From assembly GCA_032207245.1 (NCBI GenBank), contig CM063500.1, positions 18,925,234 to 18,989,233 of the forward strand: a stretch of DNA of 64,000 bases, read 5' to 3'. Below the pieces are notes generated by a model. It was not told the DNA's origin and ran no database searches. It worked only from the letters and a program-made list of their open reading frames with translations. Made by a program: the position numbers and the translations under genes. This document shows positions 1-11,419 of this stretch, piece by piece; the stretch's first letter is position 1; each line of letters opens with the position of its first letter. This stretch comes from Pardosa pseudoannulata (Eukaryota > Arthropoda > Arachnida > Araneae > Lycosidae).

Positions 1-496
1 ATTTCCCAAAGAGAAGGGATTGGATAAGAAGAAAAAAAGGGGGGCGTTGGGACCTGAGATGAGATTTTTGGAAACCCAGTGAGAGCATGGAGTTGGAAGA
101 ATTGGGCAGTCGAGAGAAGTGGAACAAGGATCCACTAGCACCAGCTCGTCCCGTGCGCCCGGACCGACACCGCCCCGCTCACCATCACCAACTCGTCCCG
201 TATGCCCGTGAGGAAAGCCCCTGCCTGCTCCCCTGTGACTTTAATGGAGGTAATTTATAAATAATATTTACAGTCCTTTGACTTAGGCCTCTGTTAATAA
301 TAATAATTCCTTATAAAGTGATGTGGGATAAGTATTCTGTAAATAGAAGATATAAATGATTGATCATTATAACCAAGGATATTTTTATAAATAAATGTAT
401 AGAATAAATGTCTGAATCTATATAAAGTATTATATTCATTCTGTGTTTCCCCCTTGTAACGAACACTGGTGTATTGGTTGTATGTACATTACAACA
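1..496 (+). mobile_element. Solo LTR, family B, copy 1 (5' end outside window)
   Basis: This is the 3' part of the LTR whose complete copies lie at 5231-6063 and 11420-12732. Shared blocks include the paired gcccctgcctgctcccctgtg segment (209-234), gaataaatgtctgaatct (403) as the poly(A) region, and the terminal tacattacaaca. It ends at 496. The target-site duplicate after it would be acaag; the left one is not in the window. It interrupts a Helitron copy that resumes at 502. Confidence 0.75.
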
Positions 497-565
497 ACAA
501 GATTATATAAAGTTTATCTTCTCCTAAACTATCTATTCGATTCTAAAATAAATTAGTATGAATAT

Positions 566-1117
566 TGTTACGCCTCGAGCGTCCCTGGCTGCACTTTCAG
601 ATGTCTGCACGTCTAGTTTCTATACCTGCTCGCCTACGGTTACTGGAGCAGGTATCTTGGGTTCGATTAAAGCCTATATTGCCGACAATTAATCACAGCA
701 GCCACAAAACTCTTGACTAAACATTTATTTACAAATTCCGTTAAGACATATATACAGTCCAAATCATACTCAAAAAACAGGGCTCAAATAAGACCGAGGA
801 AAAAAAACAAATGGTGCCGAGCGGAAAACACCTCTCTCGGTCTCAGCTCCTTTCACAAGAATGTCCGTTCTCCGTCGATCCGACCAGGCAGCTCTCCCTT
901 CCCCTCCGCGAGGGCCAGGGAGGAATCCCCCCCTCGGTTAAGCTTTCGCCTCCACGGGAAAAATGTCCTGGCGCGGGCGGGGGTGGCATTCCTCACCCCC
1001 TCCAGTTGAACCTCCCTGGAACAGGGCTTGCCCACCCTCTCTTGGGGCGTCCATCTTCGCCGAAAAAAAAACAGGGGCCCATGTAACACCAACTCGAGTC
1101 TTGAGTCTAGTATTACA
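566..1117 (-). mobile_element. Solo LTR, family C1, with 5-bp target duplication
   Basis: Starts TGTTACGCC and ends GTATTACA, flanked by aatat on both sides (561-565 and 1118-1122). The split sequence is a Helitron copy, and removing the LTR plus one aatat restores the uninterrupted reading seen at 21690. The interior is GC-rich with C/A tracts. Minus orientation is suggested by a reverse AATAAA near 726. No internal retrotransposon genes remain, so it is a recombined solo LTR. Confidence 0.8.
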
Positions 1118-1391
1118 AATATGCTTCATATCACAGCAAAAAATACTGTCGTCTTTGAAACGTTCAGAATCCCCCCTTCCTTTTTAACGCCATTATTTCG
1201 AGCCCTATTTTCCCCGGTTAAGAGCAGACGATTAAATTTATCAATTTATCACATAATAAATAGGTAAAAACAACTTATTTTCTGGCATTATGATGTCATT
1301 TCTTTTAACCATCTCACTTAATCATTTCTTATTTTAAATTATTTAAATATCGTCTGCATTATTTTCATACATTTAATCACTGAACTTAGAT

Positions 1392-1570
1392 GCTGAACGA
1401 TGGCCGATTGGTTAGGGTGCTGGCTTTCGGAACCAGAGTTCGTGGGTTCGAATCCCACAGTGGCATGGATATTCGTAGCCGTTCGAATTCAGCTTTAATC
1501 TGTAGGTCCCAGTCTCATTAGCCCTCGTGTTGCAAAAAGTAGATCGTAGCACTCCAAACCAAACCTAAAC
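1392..1570 (+). mobile_element. tRNA-derived SINE copy 1
   Basis: The head has pol III box A-like and box B (GGTTCGAATCC, 1446) sequences. A conserved body and a tail ending ctccaaaccaaa follow. A 12-bp duplication (ctgaacttagat, 1380-1391 and 1571-1582) flanks it. It is inserted within the Helitron copy. Confidence 0.9.
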
Positions 1571-1791
1571 CTGAACTTAGATATTGCGTAAATAATTTTC
1601 TTTTATATTTGGTTTAAATAACAGATTAGATACATATGTGATAATTTTAAATTAATCATCTATTATTTTTTGTTGCAAAATAATTCTCAGCCATAAAACA
1701 AACCATATTTTTACCTGCCTCATGTGGTATTTTACAATTCTGAAAAATTAAAAATTTTACTGATCCCGTCATATGATGGGCTATATGTTAG

Positions 1792-2505
1792 TTTATAAAT
1801 ATAGGAATTGCTTGAAAATTTTGTATATTGTTTTTAAGATTGTCATCTACCTACTCTCAAAAGGAAAACTCGTTTTAAGAAAACAAAAATTCTACATGCT
1901 ATTTTTCAGCGGCGTTGTGTAGCTGTCACTAAATTTAGGTATCTACCTGTGATCAATTTATAGTGGTTATTATTTGTTTAGTCTATGACTAGATTTATTT
2001 GTTTTGGGTTGAGTAGATTATTTAAGTTTTAAATTTAACCACAGGTTCTGAGAGACTACAGACTTATTTTCAAAAAACTAATAAGCTAAATTAAGAGTTA
2101 CTAAAATCAAATATTACACACTTAAAATAAACACATACAACGTTGATAGTTTAAAATAAAAATAAGAAAATTTATTGTTATACCATTTATATGTCTATGT
2201 ACAAAGATTTGATTCAGACTTCATAAAATTTGCTTTTCCAAACTTTCTACTAGGTGCCACAGTATTCAAAATTCAACATTAATATTACAGTAACATTTAC
2301 GTAAAAAAAAGAAGAGAGAGGATTCTCTAATTCCAAATTCATATATTTATAATAAGTACCTTTGGGGATCGGCAGAGATGTGCCAGGGAGATACTCAGGT
2401 TGGGAACTCTTGGTGAAAGGATGTAGTACTCTCAATTGGTGGGATGTCAATGCTGACTTCAGTCCCACCACTGGTCTGGGGACTTCTAAAATAATTTGGG
2501 GATTC
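1792..2505. other. AT-rich intergenic DNA
   Basis: No gene, element end or tandem repeat could be recognised in this stretch. Confidence 0.5.
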
Positions 2506-3101
2506 TGTGAGGCTGATGTATTGGAACACTTCTAGTCGTTACAAGATGTCGTCCTCGTTAATTTTTCAGAGTCTCTCTTAGACCCAACTCTTCCTTTAGT
2601 CTCCGAATTCTGCTCTCCGAACTCCCGAACTCCAACTATCTTCTCTCCAACTGTATTCTCTTTTTATATTATTTTCATCTCTGCCCTTTAGCCGAACGAT
2701 GATCGATTGGTTAGGGTGCTGTCCTTCGGAGCCGGAGTTCTTGGGTTCGAATCCCACTATGGCATGGATGTTCGTAGCCGTTCGGAATCGGCTTTAAGTA
2801 GTAGGTCCCGTTCTCATTAGCCCTCGTGTTGCAAAACATCAGACCGTAGCTCTCCAAACCAAATCATCTCTGCCCTTTCTTACTTCTCATCGTCCATTGA
2901 GCAGAGCTGTATATATCCATTAGTCTCCCTTTCCCCGCCTTAAAACTGCAAACATGGGAAAAACCTTACCCCTTCAAATTAAGCACTGTCCCTTAAGAAC
3001 TCATAAATAACTCCAAAGGTACATTCTTATTTAGCGTCATGAACGGAGACGGGATTCTAATCTGGGGCTGGGATCAGAACCCCACCCGAAAATCCCTCAC
3101 A
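2506..3101 (-). mobile_element. Candidate solo LTR carrying a SINE
   Basis: The segment begins TGTGAGG and ends CCTCACA, a perfect 7-bp terminal inverted repeat of the TG..CA type. It is richer in GC than its flanks. On the minus strand a TATATA box (about 2911) follows a GC-rich tract. No target-site duplication is seen, so the call is tentative. Confidence 0.35.
2690..2863 (+). mobile_element. tRNA-derived SINE copy 2
   Basis: Same family as the copy at 1392, with box B ggttcgaatcc intact. It is flanked by a perfect 15-bp target duplication (tcatctctgcccttt, 2675-2689 and 2864-2878), so this copy defines the element's length as 174 bp. Confidence 0.93.
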
Positions 3102-3910
3102 TGACTAATCCGTTCAATTAATTTTTATATGTCCTCCCTTCTTTACAAAATATGCGATGAGGTCAGATTTAGATCCCAAGCATTTCACTTCTTGTTTTAT
3201 TTATATGAATTATGTTAATTAATCAATTATATGAATTATATGAATTATATTAATAATCAATTATAGTAATGATCTAAATCGCCTCACCACAAGCGGTTTA
3301 TAAAGATACACTCCAGACAATAAAAGGTTAATAAAATAACCTTAAATTTAAAAACAATTCGAAAGGGTACCAAATCTCCTTAAATTTTGAAAACTATCAC
3401 AAAAATAAATAATATGACAGTTCTATATCGCTACTGTGAACAAAAGCTACATTTTAGACGCTTTATACTCCGTCTCCCGATGCAACTAAATGGAACAGCC
3501 GCTGACAGGTACTTCAAGTCTAGTTCGAGAGGAAATACGAGACCCTCTGCTCTTTCTCGGTCAATATTAAAATATTATTACGCGTCTGTTAGGAGTGCCT
3601 CTAGAAAGGAGAGTCGCTTTTCTAATGTGTCAGGTTGTGTGACGGCAATTACAGATGTGTCAAGACTTCTGTCCAAGGCTGTCTCACATCCTTGACGGCG
3701 AATATTTAATGGAAAGAGTGTCGGGTAAATTGGGAAAGCTTAATTGTCTGAAGTTTAGGCTAATTCATCGGTTATGATGCCCCATTACAATGAATTGTTT
3801 TAGTTAATTACATATGTATGGGGATTTATTAGCGTAATAATACTTATTGTCGAAAAATAAATTTATGTAATCTGTTCTAAAAACCATTATGTGTCGATCC
3901 AAATGTAAAA
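3102..3910. other. Unclassified intergenic DNA
   Basis: Includes an open frame of 102 codons (3387-3695) with no recognisable domain, and a short atgaattat repeat near 3205-3260. Nothing identifiable as a gene. Confidence 0.4.
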
Positions 3911-4337
3911 TCCCCTATATAATAATAACCTAAGTTATCTGTCCGTCTGTCCTCGAATTTATGAAGCGTTTGGACCTGGAATGGATAGAGGCATCCATAT
4001 TGGATTCTTGATGAATTAGGTTTAGCAAAATTCAAAGCGAGTAAAGTTTGTCTTCTCCTAAACTATTGATCCGATTCTAAAATAAATTGTTATAAATATG
4101 CTTCATACCACAGCGAAAAATACTGTCGCCTTTAAAACGTTCCAAATCCGCCCTTTTTGAGCATTAATGTCATTATTTCAAGCACCATTTTAAGAGCAGG
4201 TCATTAAATTTATCAGTTTATCACATAATAAATATGTACAAAAAACTTTTTTCTAGCATTATGATGTCATTCTTTTAAATATCTCATTTAATTATTTCTT
4301 ATTTTAATTATTTAAATATTGTCTGCATTATTTTCAT
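3911..4337 (+). mobile_element. Helitron copy 2, 3'-truncated
   Basis: Begins TCCCCTATATAATAATA right after A, the expected 5' TC terminus in an A|T target. It follows the family consensus to about 4337, where similarity stops. Confidence 0.75.
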
Positions 4338-4500
4338 GCGTTTTAACATTGATGTTTTATCATATTGTTTTTATAGCTTTAAAAAAAAGCAATATTTCTT
4401 TATGAAAAGTCTATTAACTATTAAAGACTATTTAATTTTTAAAATGTTAAATTTTTAAACTATCTCTATATAAAATAAACTTTTATATGTAGGTGTCCAT

Positions 4501-6071
4501 TGTGAAGACCCCTATGTTCAGAACACTAACGACCGAAATCAGCCGAGCTGGGTCCTACCTGCTGGACATACTACAATAGCGCGATGACGCAGTGTCTGGG
4601 ATGTTGACAGTTTATTTGAATAGGCATAACGCCTTGATCGGTCACGGTAATGATTCCGGAGCATTGCCGCGAGAATTCCGGAACGGGACAGCTAGCGAAT
4701 GAGAATTCGACTAATTAACTAGCTGTAACCTTAGCTGGAGTTCTCAGGTAACTGGAATCGTAACTGACCAGAAAACGGTTAGCGGGACCGTAATTGACCC
4801 CAGGTATAAAAAGCCAAGAATTTTACGACTCGGGGCTTTTCGACATTTTTTACGTAGGTGCGTTGACCTCGTGGAAGCTTCCTCGACTTTTGACCCGACT
4901 GTTTAGCAATTACGTTCGAGAGATTCTTAAGGTCTGCTCATATAAGTAACGACAGAGTCTCGGACACCGAACGAAGGATAAATTGGGTTCACGCTGCATC
5001 CTGGAAAAGCTTCCCCATTGTGTGAGAATATTTAATATTTCTTTACGACTGTAATCGTCGTGGAAATGTTTTGCAAGCAACAATTCTTTGCATTTCGAAT
5101 TGTTTTGGGATATTAAAATCCCTTTTTATATAGCAATTATTTACTGAAGAAAAATAAAGTGATTTTCGATTCTGTTAAGTCTGTGATCCACCTTCAAGTT
5201 ACTTCTTCACTCAAAAACATTGAAGGCATCTGTACCGAGGTACTTTCAGACGTTGGTCAGCACGTACATGCACAGCTGTGGGAGAAATTTCCTAGAAGAA
5301 TTTAGGACTTCGATTGTTGACTTCGAGTTTAGGGACCACTGCAGAGAAGGTATAGATCACAGAATGGCACCGTAACGGTCAAGCTCGCACAGAGACGTGA
5401 CCGTGAGTTATGGGGGCAGGGGATAAAAATAATGTCAGCTTTCACAAAAGGGACTACTTTAATGAGCTCACCTGCACTCCCGAAGAGGGTAAAGATGTGG
5501 GAAAATTTCACCAAACAAGAGATTGGATGAGAAGAAAAAGGGACGTTAAAACCGAGGTGAGGAGTTGGGAAAGAGAGTTAAGAAAAGGAGTTGAAGTCGG
5601 GATTCAAGAGTAGCTGGACATCGAAATCCCAAGGCCGGCTTACCAGCACCGACTCGTCCCGTGCGCCCAAACGCCCGGACCGACACACCGCTTGAGGAAA
5701 GCCCCTGCCTGATCCTCTGTACCGACTGAAGGACCGACACACCGCGTGAAGACAGCCCCTGCCTGCTCCCCTGTGCCTGTACTGAAGTTAAAACATATTC
5801 AGAACTGTCATTTAGGCCTCTGTTAGTAATTTAACAATGTGATTAAGGAATAAAGCATAACTAAAGAGAATTGTAATAATTATGGTGTAAATATGAATAT
5901 AAGACATAAATAATTGCTGGTTATGCTATATGATAATCAAGGATATAAAGTGGTAAATAGTGTACAGAATAAATGTCTTAATCTCAATATATGGTATCAT
6001 ATTTTTACTGTGTTTCCCCTTTGTAAACAACACTGGTGTTAAGGTTGTAAGTACGTTACAACAGCGTCACA
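4501..6071 (+). mobile_element. Solo LTR, family A, interrupted by a second LTR
   Basis: Starts TGTGAAGACC and, once the nested LTR is removed, ends GCATCACA, so its termini are TGTGA/TCACA. A 4-bp duplication ccat flanks it (4497-4500 and 6072-6075). It contains a TATA box (ggtataaaaagcc, 4800) and AATAAA (5154), which set the plus orientation. The 4-bp duplication fits Ty3/Gypsy-type integration. Net length is about 733 bp. Confidence 0.8.
5231..6063 (+). mobile_element. Solo LTR, family B, copy 2, nested in LTR A
   Basis: Runs from TGTACCGAGG to GTTACAACA (833 bp). The flanks gcatc (5226-5230) and gcgtc (6064-6068) form a 5-bp duplication with one change. A poly(A)-type gaataaatgtctt lies near 5967. 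An open frame (5410-5613) inside has no recognised domain. Confidence 0.85.
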
Positions 6072-6237
6072 CCATGTATGTTCGCTATGTCTGAACTAGC
6101 ATGACGGAATTTTGCAACACCAACACAATACAGGCCAACCCTGGGAAGGCTTGAGTGATGTGTAGGGCATGTGAAGTTAAAATGATATTTTGAACCTAAA
6201 CTGCGTTTGACAACATTATTTCGAAGCATATTTTTAA

Positions 6238-6907
6238 CTAGCATATAGCCTGTCATATGATGGGATCAGTAAAATTTTTAATTTTCCAGAATTGTAAAGT
6301 ACCCCATGAGACAGGTAAAAAAAATGGTTTGTTTTTTAGCTGAGAATTAACTTACAACAAAAAATAACCGACGTTTAAATTTAAAATTAGCACATATATG
6401 TCTAATCTATTATTTAAGCCAAATATAAAAGAAAATTATTTACGTGATATCAAAGTTCAGTGATGAAACGTATAAAAATAATGCAGACGATATTTAAGCA
6501 ATTTAAAATAAATAATGATTCAATGAGATGATTAAAGTAATGACGTCATAATGCTAGGAAAAAATGATACTTTTACCTATTTATGTGATAAATTGATAAA
6601 TTTAATCGTCTATTCTTAAAATGGGGTTTGAAATAATGGCATTAAATGCTCGATAAGGGGGGAAGGGGGAATTTCGAGCGTTTTATTGAGGACAGTATTT
6701 TTCGATCTGATATGAAGCATATTTATACCAATTTATTTTAGAATCAGATCGATAGATTAAGAGAAGATCAAATTTACTAGCTTTGAATTTTGTTAACCCT
6801 AACTGATCAAGAATCCAATATGGACACCTCTATCCATTCCAGATCCAACCACTTCATAAATTCGAGAACAGACGGACAGATAACTTAGACTATTATTATA
6901 TAGGGGA
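6238..6907 (-). mobile_element. Helitron copy 3, near complete
   Basis: On the minus strand the element starts TCCCCTATATAATAATAG (6907) and ends with hairpin-like atcccatcatatgacaggc followed by TATATGCTAG (6238), next to T. These are the TC and hairpin-CTAG termini of Helitrons. At 670 bp it has no coding capacity and depends on a helper. Confidence 0.85.
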
Positions 6908-7255
6908 GACTTTCCTTAATTAGTGTTAAAATCATTAAAATTTTTAAGTTGTCTGATAGGGTTTGAAATGCGTTTTCAAATAATAGAATTTCTCTTACTT
7001 TTTGACAGTATGTACTTGACTTATTTCATCTTATTAATTTTAATTTCAACTGCTTCTTTCTTTTCATGTTCTTTTGCATATTTCATTGAACTTGCGGAGA
7101 CTCGGGTCTGGATTTCCTCGGTCTAGCCCTTTTAGTCTAGAATTCAATAATATTTAGAACACAAATTATCAATTATGAGAAATAATATGACTTGAAACAA
7201 ATTTAAAATTAAGTGCAAATAAATTAAGACAATCAAAATTGTAACAAAGTGTTGC

Positions 7256-7534
7256 ACTTCCACAACGCCAGCACGAGAGACTGACCTAAAGGCGAAAGTG
7301 ATGTAAGTGACCCTCCTTCAATCTCATTGGACAAGAGGAGTTGCTAACCGCGGAATAACCATCTTCGACCGAGACAACGCTGACCAACGAACTTTTGTTA
7401 CAGAGATCTGTGGGCAACCTCGGAGAGAGAGCAAGAAAGAAGGAGTGTGTAGCTAAAATTTTTCTACAGCAGTTTTCTCACTATTTTTTTTTTAATAAGA
7501 AATTACCAAACCGCTATGTTGGGCGGATCTTCTC
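7256..7534 (+). repeat. Unclassified interspersed repeat, copy 1
   Basis: From aacgccagcacgaga to the TTAA before the piggyBac element it matches 13710-13900 and continues like 14499-14545 beyond the MITE there. No coding capacity and no classified family. A 0.35-kb AT-rich stretch without identified content precedes it (6908-7255). Confidence 0.6.
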
Positions 7535-7538
7535 TTAA

Positions 7539-8327
7539 CCCTTTGACAGTTTCATTTTTTTCCAGAATTCGGTCAAAAAAATGTCACATTTTTTTATTGC
7601 ATTTTTTGTTCATTTTACATTTTTAAGTAAAGGTATGTTATTAAAATTAACATTTCTAATATTTTTAAGCATTTATTACAACCTTTTTTCTTTCTGTGAA
7701 AGCATCATAGAACTGAAGTTTACCTTTAGTCTCATCGATATCCAAGTTAATTTTTGGAATTCCAGTGAAAGCAAATCTAGGAGGCGGATCCGAAGGATTA
7801 TCACAATTAATATCAAAATATTGTCTTGCTTGACTGTTTCCATCTGTACTACTATCAGAGTCACAACTATCCAAGTCATCTAGTAAACTTTCGCTACTAT
7901 CATTTACAGATAATTCAGTTTCTGATTCCGAGTCATAGTTCGAATCACGAGAAATTACTTCCATACGCTCTGAATTATCCATTATTTAAAAGTAAAAATA
8001 TATTATTCAACTCTTACATCAATAAAATTATCAGGCGCTTAGTAAAATATAACCAGAAAGCTATGCACTGTAAGATAACAATTCGTCTTCTGATACAAAA
8101 TATGCAAAAAAAACCCGCGCTTTTGAACCAATCAAAGTAGAAAATACAGGAAACTGCAAACTATCATTTACTGGACATATATGCGAATAATTTTTACTAA
8201 AATTAGAAAAAATACCGCCGAAACAGGCAAGCGAAATAGAAATCAGATTGCCCGTACGCCTTACGGGCAAATCAGTAAAGGCCCTAAAGCTGTGCCCGTA
8301 CGGCGTACGGGCAAAACAGGGAAGGGG
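7539..8327 (-). mobile_element. Truncated piggyBac-type transposon
   Basis: The left end reads TTAA|CCCTTTGACAG (7535), with the family's TTAA target. The right end, read on the minus strand, begins CCCCTTCCCTGTTTTGCCC, but its target is mutated to TTGT. Two near-palindromes (gcccgtacgccttacgggc at 8249 and gcccgtacggcgtacgggc at 8294) form subterminal hairpins. A transposase N-terminus lies inside. Confidence 0.6.
7665..7982 (-). pseudogene. piggyBac transposase, N-terminal fragment
   Basis: The 105-residue frame starts with an acidic, serine-rich segment (residues 1-50), as is usual at piggyBac transposase N-termini. It then reaches PPPRFAFTGIPKINLDID (about residues 67-84), which matches the conserved P-RF-FTG-PGINVDI entry into the catalytic domain. 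The frame ends about 20 residues later, so the DDD catalytic core is absent. It cannot encode an active enzyme. Confidence 0.7.
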
Positions 8328-8331
8328 TTGT

Positions 8332-8713
8332 GTAATGAACTCACGAATCCACTTTTTTACCTCTCTATCTTTTATCTTCTAGTTGTTTATTCCTGTCATT
8401 TTTATGCTTAAAGTTAGAAATATGAGGATTGGGAAGGGTAGGCTCTGAGAATCCTGTTCCTCCACGCCATGAAGGTCATGAAGGCTTAAAAAGGACTGTT
8501 TACTTAGAATAGACTCTTGTCATTAGTGTAACCAGATTAATTTTGTATTACAAAATCTTTACAGACGATATATCAACCACCTGTCTACATTTTGGATCCA
8601 AAGAACAGGTAAGGTAACTTTACCAGTAATATTAAAAAATTTAAGAAGTACCTAAAACAGAATGTGATACACACAATCACACAATATTCATGATCCTACA
8701 ACCAGCTGTGTAC
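8332..8713. other. Unclassified intergenic DNA
   Basis: Lies between the piggyBac relic and the next LTR. No gene or repeat recognised. Confidence 0.4.
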
Positions 8714-9746
8714 TGTAACAATTCGTTACATGACCCGAGCGAAAGAAGAACGTAAGGTGACCTTTCGCAGCGGACTATTATGGTTAGCGGTATGTAGACA
8801 CTCGTGGTCCGGACAAAGCCGTTTGTAGCCCAATGCCGATGCAGTCGCTTAAGCGGCGATACATTAAGAACTGTCAGTAGACCGGAGCCAGTGTGTCTAC
8901 GCCTTTATGTCTACTGCCGCCAAAAGACTCGGGTAATAATTATTAATCGAGCGACGCTGTAGTGCACTTATGGGCCCAGTTACCGGTGCCGCAAATGAAT
9001 TTAAGTTCGTTTGGTCGGTTGACTTAAAGACAATCTTTTGGCCACATCTGGAAACGTATCAGCTGATCCAGGCTGGGAGTCACCCTGGTTCTGGGAGGTT
9101 CCGGAAGAATGACGCTAAGGGCAACCGGGACCCCTATAAAAGAAGATTGGGTAAGCCAAGAAGGGGGCTTTTTCTTTGAGAATTGTTTGGAGGAGTTAAT
9201 TTGTGGAGCTCGAGAGGAGTCCACTCGTCTCTCCGATTTCCAGGGCTTGCTTTGCTTTAGAGACCACCGGCGTCTCTGCTTTTGCTAAGTAGTCGACTTT
9301 CGGCAGTGGAATCTCATTCACGTTATCTTTAATATTTTTTCTAATTCGTGCTTAGAAGTAAGTCGTTGAGAGTGACCCTTGCTCTCATATCGGATCGTAC
9401 CGCATCCTTAGTTTAATCAACGTACTACAGCGTGATACGCACTCTGAGCATTTGATCCTCAGTGTGGAAGCCGACTGTACGTCAGCCTGAAATAATGTCA
9501 GCGTTTCGTACCGGCACTAATTAGCGAACTGTTCCAGTGTTCGAGAAGGACTAGTTTCACTATACCCAAGCACTGTAATTTTGTTAACATTATCTCAGCA
9601 CAAGATCTCAGAAGATTTAGAATCTACTGAAACATATACATAGTTGTACATAATTATTCACTCTAATAAAGTATTTAATCCAGAGTAAACGGTTGTCCAG
9701 CCTGTATCATTGACGGCCTCGCCTACCCATACTTCAGGACGTCACA
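8714..9746 (+). mobile_element. Solo LTR, family D, copy 1
   Basis: Runs from TGTAACAATTCGTTACATGA to GGACGTCACA (1033 bp). Its inverted relative lies at 10304-11375. A TATA box (cccctataaaaga, 9131) and AATAAA (9666) give the plus orientation. Flanks gtac and gtat fit a 4-bp duplication with one change. Confidence 0.85.
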
Positions 9747-9750
9747 GTAT

Positions 9751-10299
9751 GGAAGGAGCTATAAAATGAGTAGTCTCGCGCAATACCACAAATTTTTCAG
9801 GTGTAAATAAGAAGAAAGGAAAGAACTTGGCTGTGTGTGTTGCCCATATGTGAACGTGTTATCTCCCAAAATCAACATAGATTGATAAACCGTGGGTAAA
9901 TGGCTGTGTCCGCTTGTAAACAAGATAATTCTAAAACAGATCACTACGAATGGATTGATAAAATTTGGTTATAAGTATAATCATGTATGAAAGCAAGAAC
10001 TCAGAACTACAATTCTGAGTTGTGTGCGTAAACACAACTTAAAAATCTGTTGACTGTCTTATTAGTTTACACACATTTTTACTTCCTCATACAAAGTAAA
10101 AAAATGTATTTTAATCCTGAAAAAATTTCAATGTTCAAAAGTCGACGGACATATTCCTCTCGACCTGAATCAGTTTTGAAAAGTTCCAACATTACGTTCA
10201 ATGTACGTACTATTAAACTTTAATTTTGAAACTTTAAATATTCCTTTTCATCATCACTGCATGCATTTTGAGCAAGTTTGATTTGACGTTTGTGTGTAC
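9751..10299. other. Spacer between inverted LTRs
   Basis: AT-rich, no recognisable gene or repeat. Confidence 0.4.
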
Positions 10300-10303
10300 A
10301 TAT

Positions 10304-11375
10304 TGTGACGAACTGGAGTAAGGGTAGGCGAGGCAGTCAAAGATACAGGCTGAACATCTATTTAATCTTGATTAAGTGATTTATTCATGGGAATAACTTA
10401 TATACATATATATACAGGATTCAGTAAAGTCAATTGCTTCTGAAATATCGTGCAAAGATAAGCATTAAAAATATAAAACACGTGGGTACAGTGAAGCTGG
10501 TAATTCTCAAACACAGGAACAGTTCGCTAATTAGTGCAGGAACGGAACTCTGACATTATAATCTACCGGTCTGATGATCCGAATAGTTGACTTCTACACT
10601 GAGGGTCGAAATGCTCCAGCGAGTACGTATCTCGCTGGAGTTATTTGGGAATCAAACGATGCAAGATAATTCAAAATGAGAAAAAGTGTCACTCCCAGTG
10701 ACCTACTTCAAAGCACGAAGTAAAAAATTATTACATATAACGGGAATGTGATCCCGAAGTCGAAGGTCCACTTCCTAGTAGAAATCAGAGAAGCTGGCAG
10801 TCTCTGAAGAAAAGCAAGCTCCGCAATTCGGAGAGACAAGTGGACACTTCTCCAGCTCCACAAAAAACCCACCCCTCTCCTCTCAGCCAATCTTCTTATA
10901 TCGGGGTCCCGTTTGTCCCGGAAGTGATTCTTTCCGGAACCTTCCAGATCCAGGGTGACGCAATTTTGCGGGCAAATGACCCGCCTGGCTCAGCTGACAC
11001 GTTTCCAGATGTGACGGAAGTTCTTTTTTAAGTTAACCGACCAACCATCCTAAATCCCTTAACAGAACCATTAACTGTGTCTAAATGCGGGGAATAGTGA
11101 AGCCAGCCGTCACTCGATTTATAATTATTACTAGAGTCTCTTGAGGCTAATAGACATCATAAAGACGTAGACACACAGTTTCCAGCGTACTGACGGTTTT
11201 TAATTTACTTCCACTTAAGCGAGTGCCTCTGTTTTGTTGACGGAAACCCGGTACACAACGGCTTTGTTCGGACCTCGCGTTTCTACCTACCGGTATCAAT
11301 AGGAGTCCGCTCTGAAGGTTTTTTTAAGTCGCCTTCCGTCCTTCTTTCTTTCGGGTCATGTAACGGATCTTTACA
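10304..11375 (-). mobile_element. Solo LTR, family D, copy 2, inverted
   Basis: On the minus strand it starts TGTAAAGATCCGTTACATGA and ends CGTCACA (1072 bp), aligned over its whole length with the copy at 8714. A perfect 4-bp duplication atat (10300-10303 and 11376-11379) flanks it. The two copies sit head-on, 557 bp apart. Confidence 0.88.
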
Positions 11376-11419
11376 ATATGCATGTATGTGTTGAAAAATT
11401 CAAAAATGATTAGTCTCAG

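Larger units (their letters stand above)
502..1791 (+). mobile_element. Non-autonomous Helitron copy 1, split by an LTR and a SINE
   Basis: Segments 502-565, 1123-1391 and 1583-1791 together match the Helitron copies at 6238-6907 and 18271-19086. The 3' end carries the diagnostic hairpin cccgtcatatgatggg followed by ctatatgttag and then T, a one-base variant of the CTAG end. The 5' end was removed by the LTR ending at 496. Confidence 0.75.

Noticed and set aside
713..1267. Several overlapping frames of 74-98 codons on both strands
   Set aside because: They fall inside the GC-rich solo LTR at 566-1117 and have no retrotransposon protein motifs.
1392..2863. Possible functional tRNA genes, because box A and box B are present
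   Set aside because: The stem pairing is poor and each head is fused to a shared body with a common tail and target duplications, so they are SINEs.
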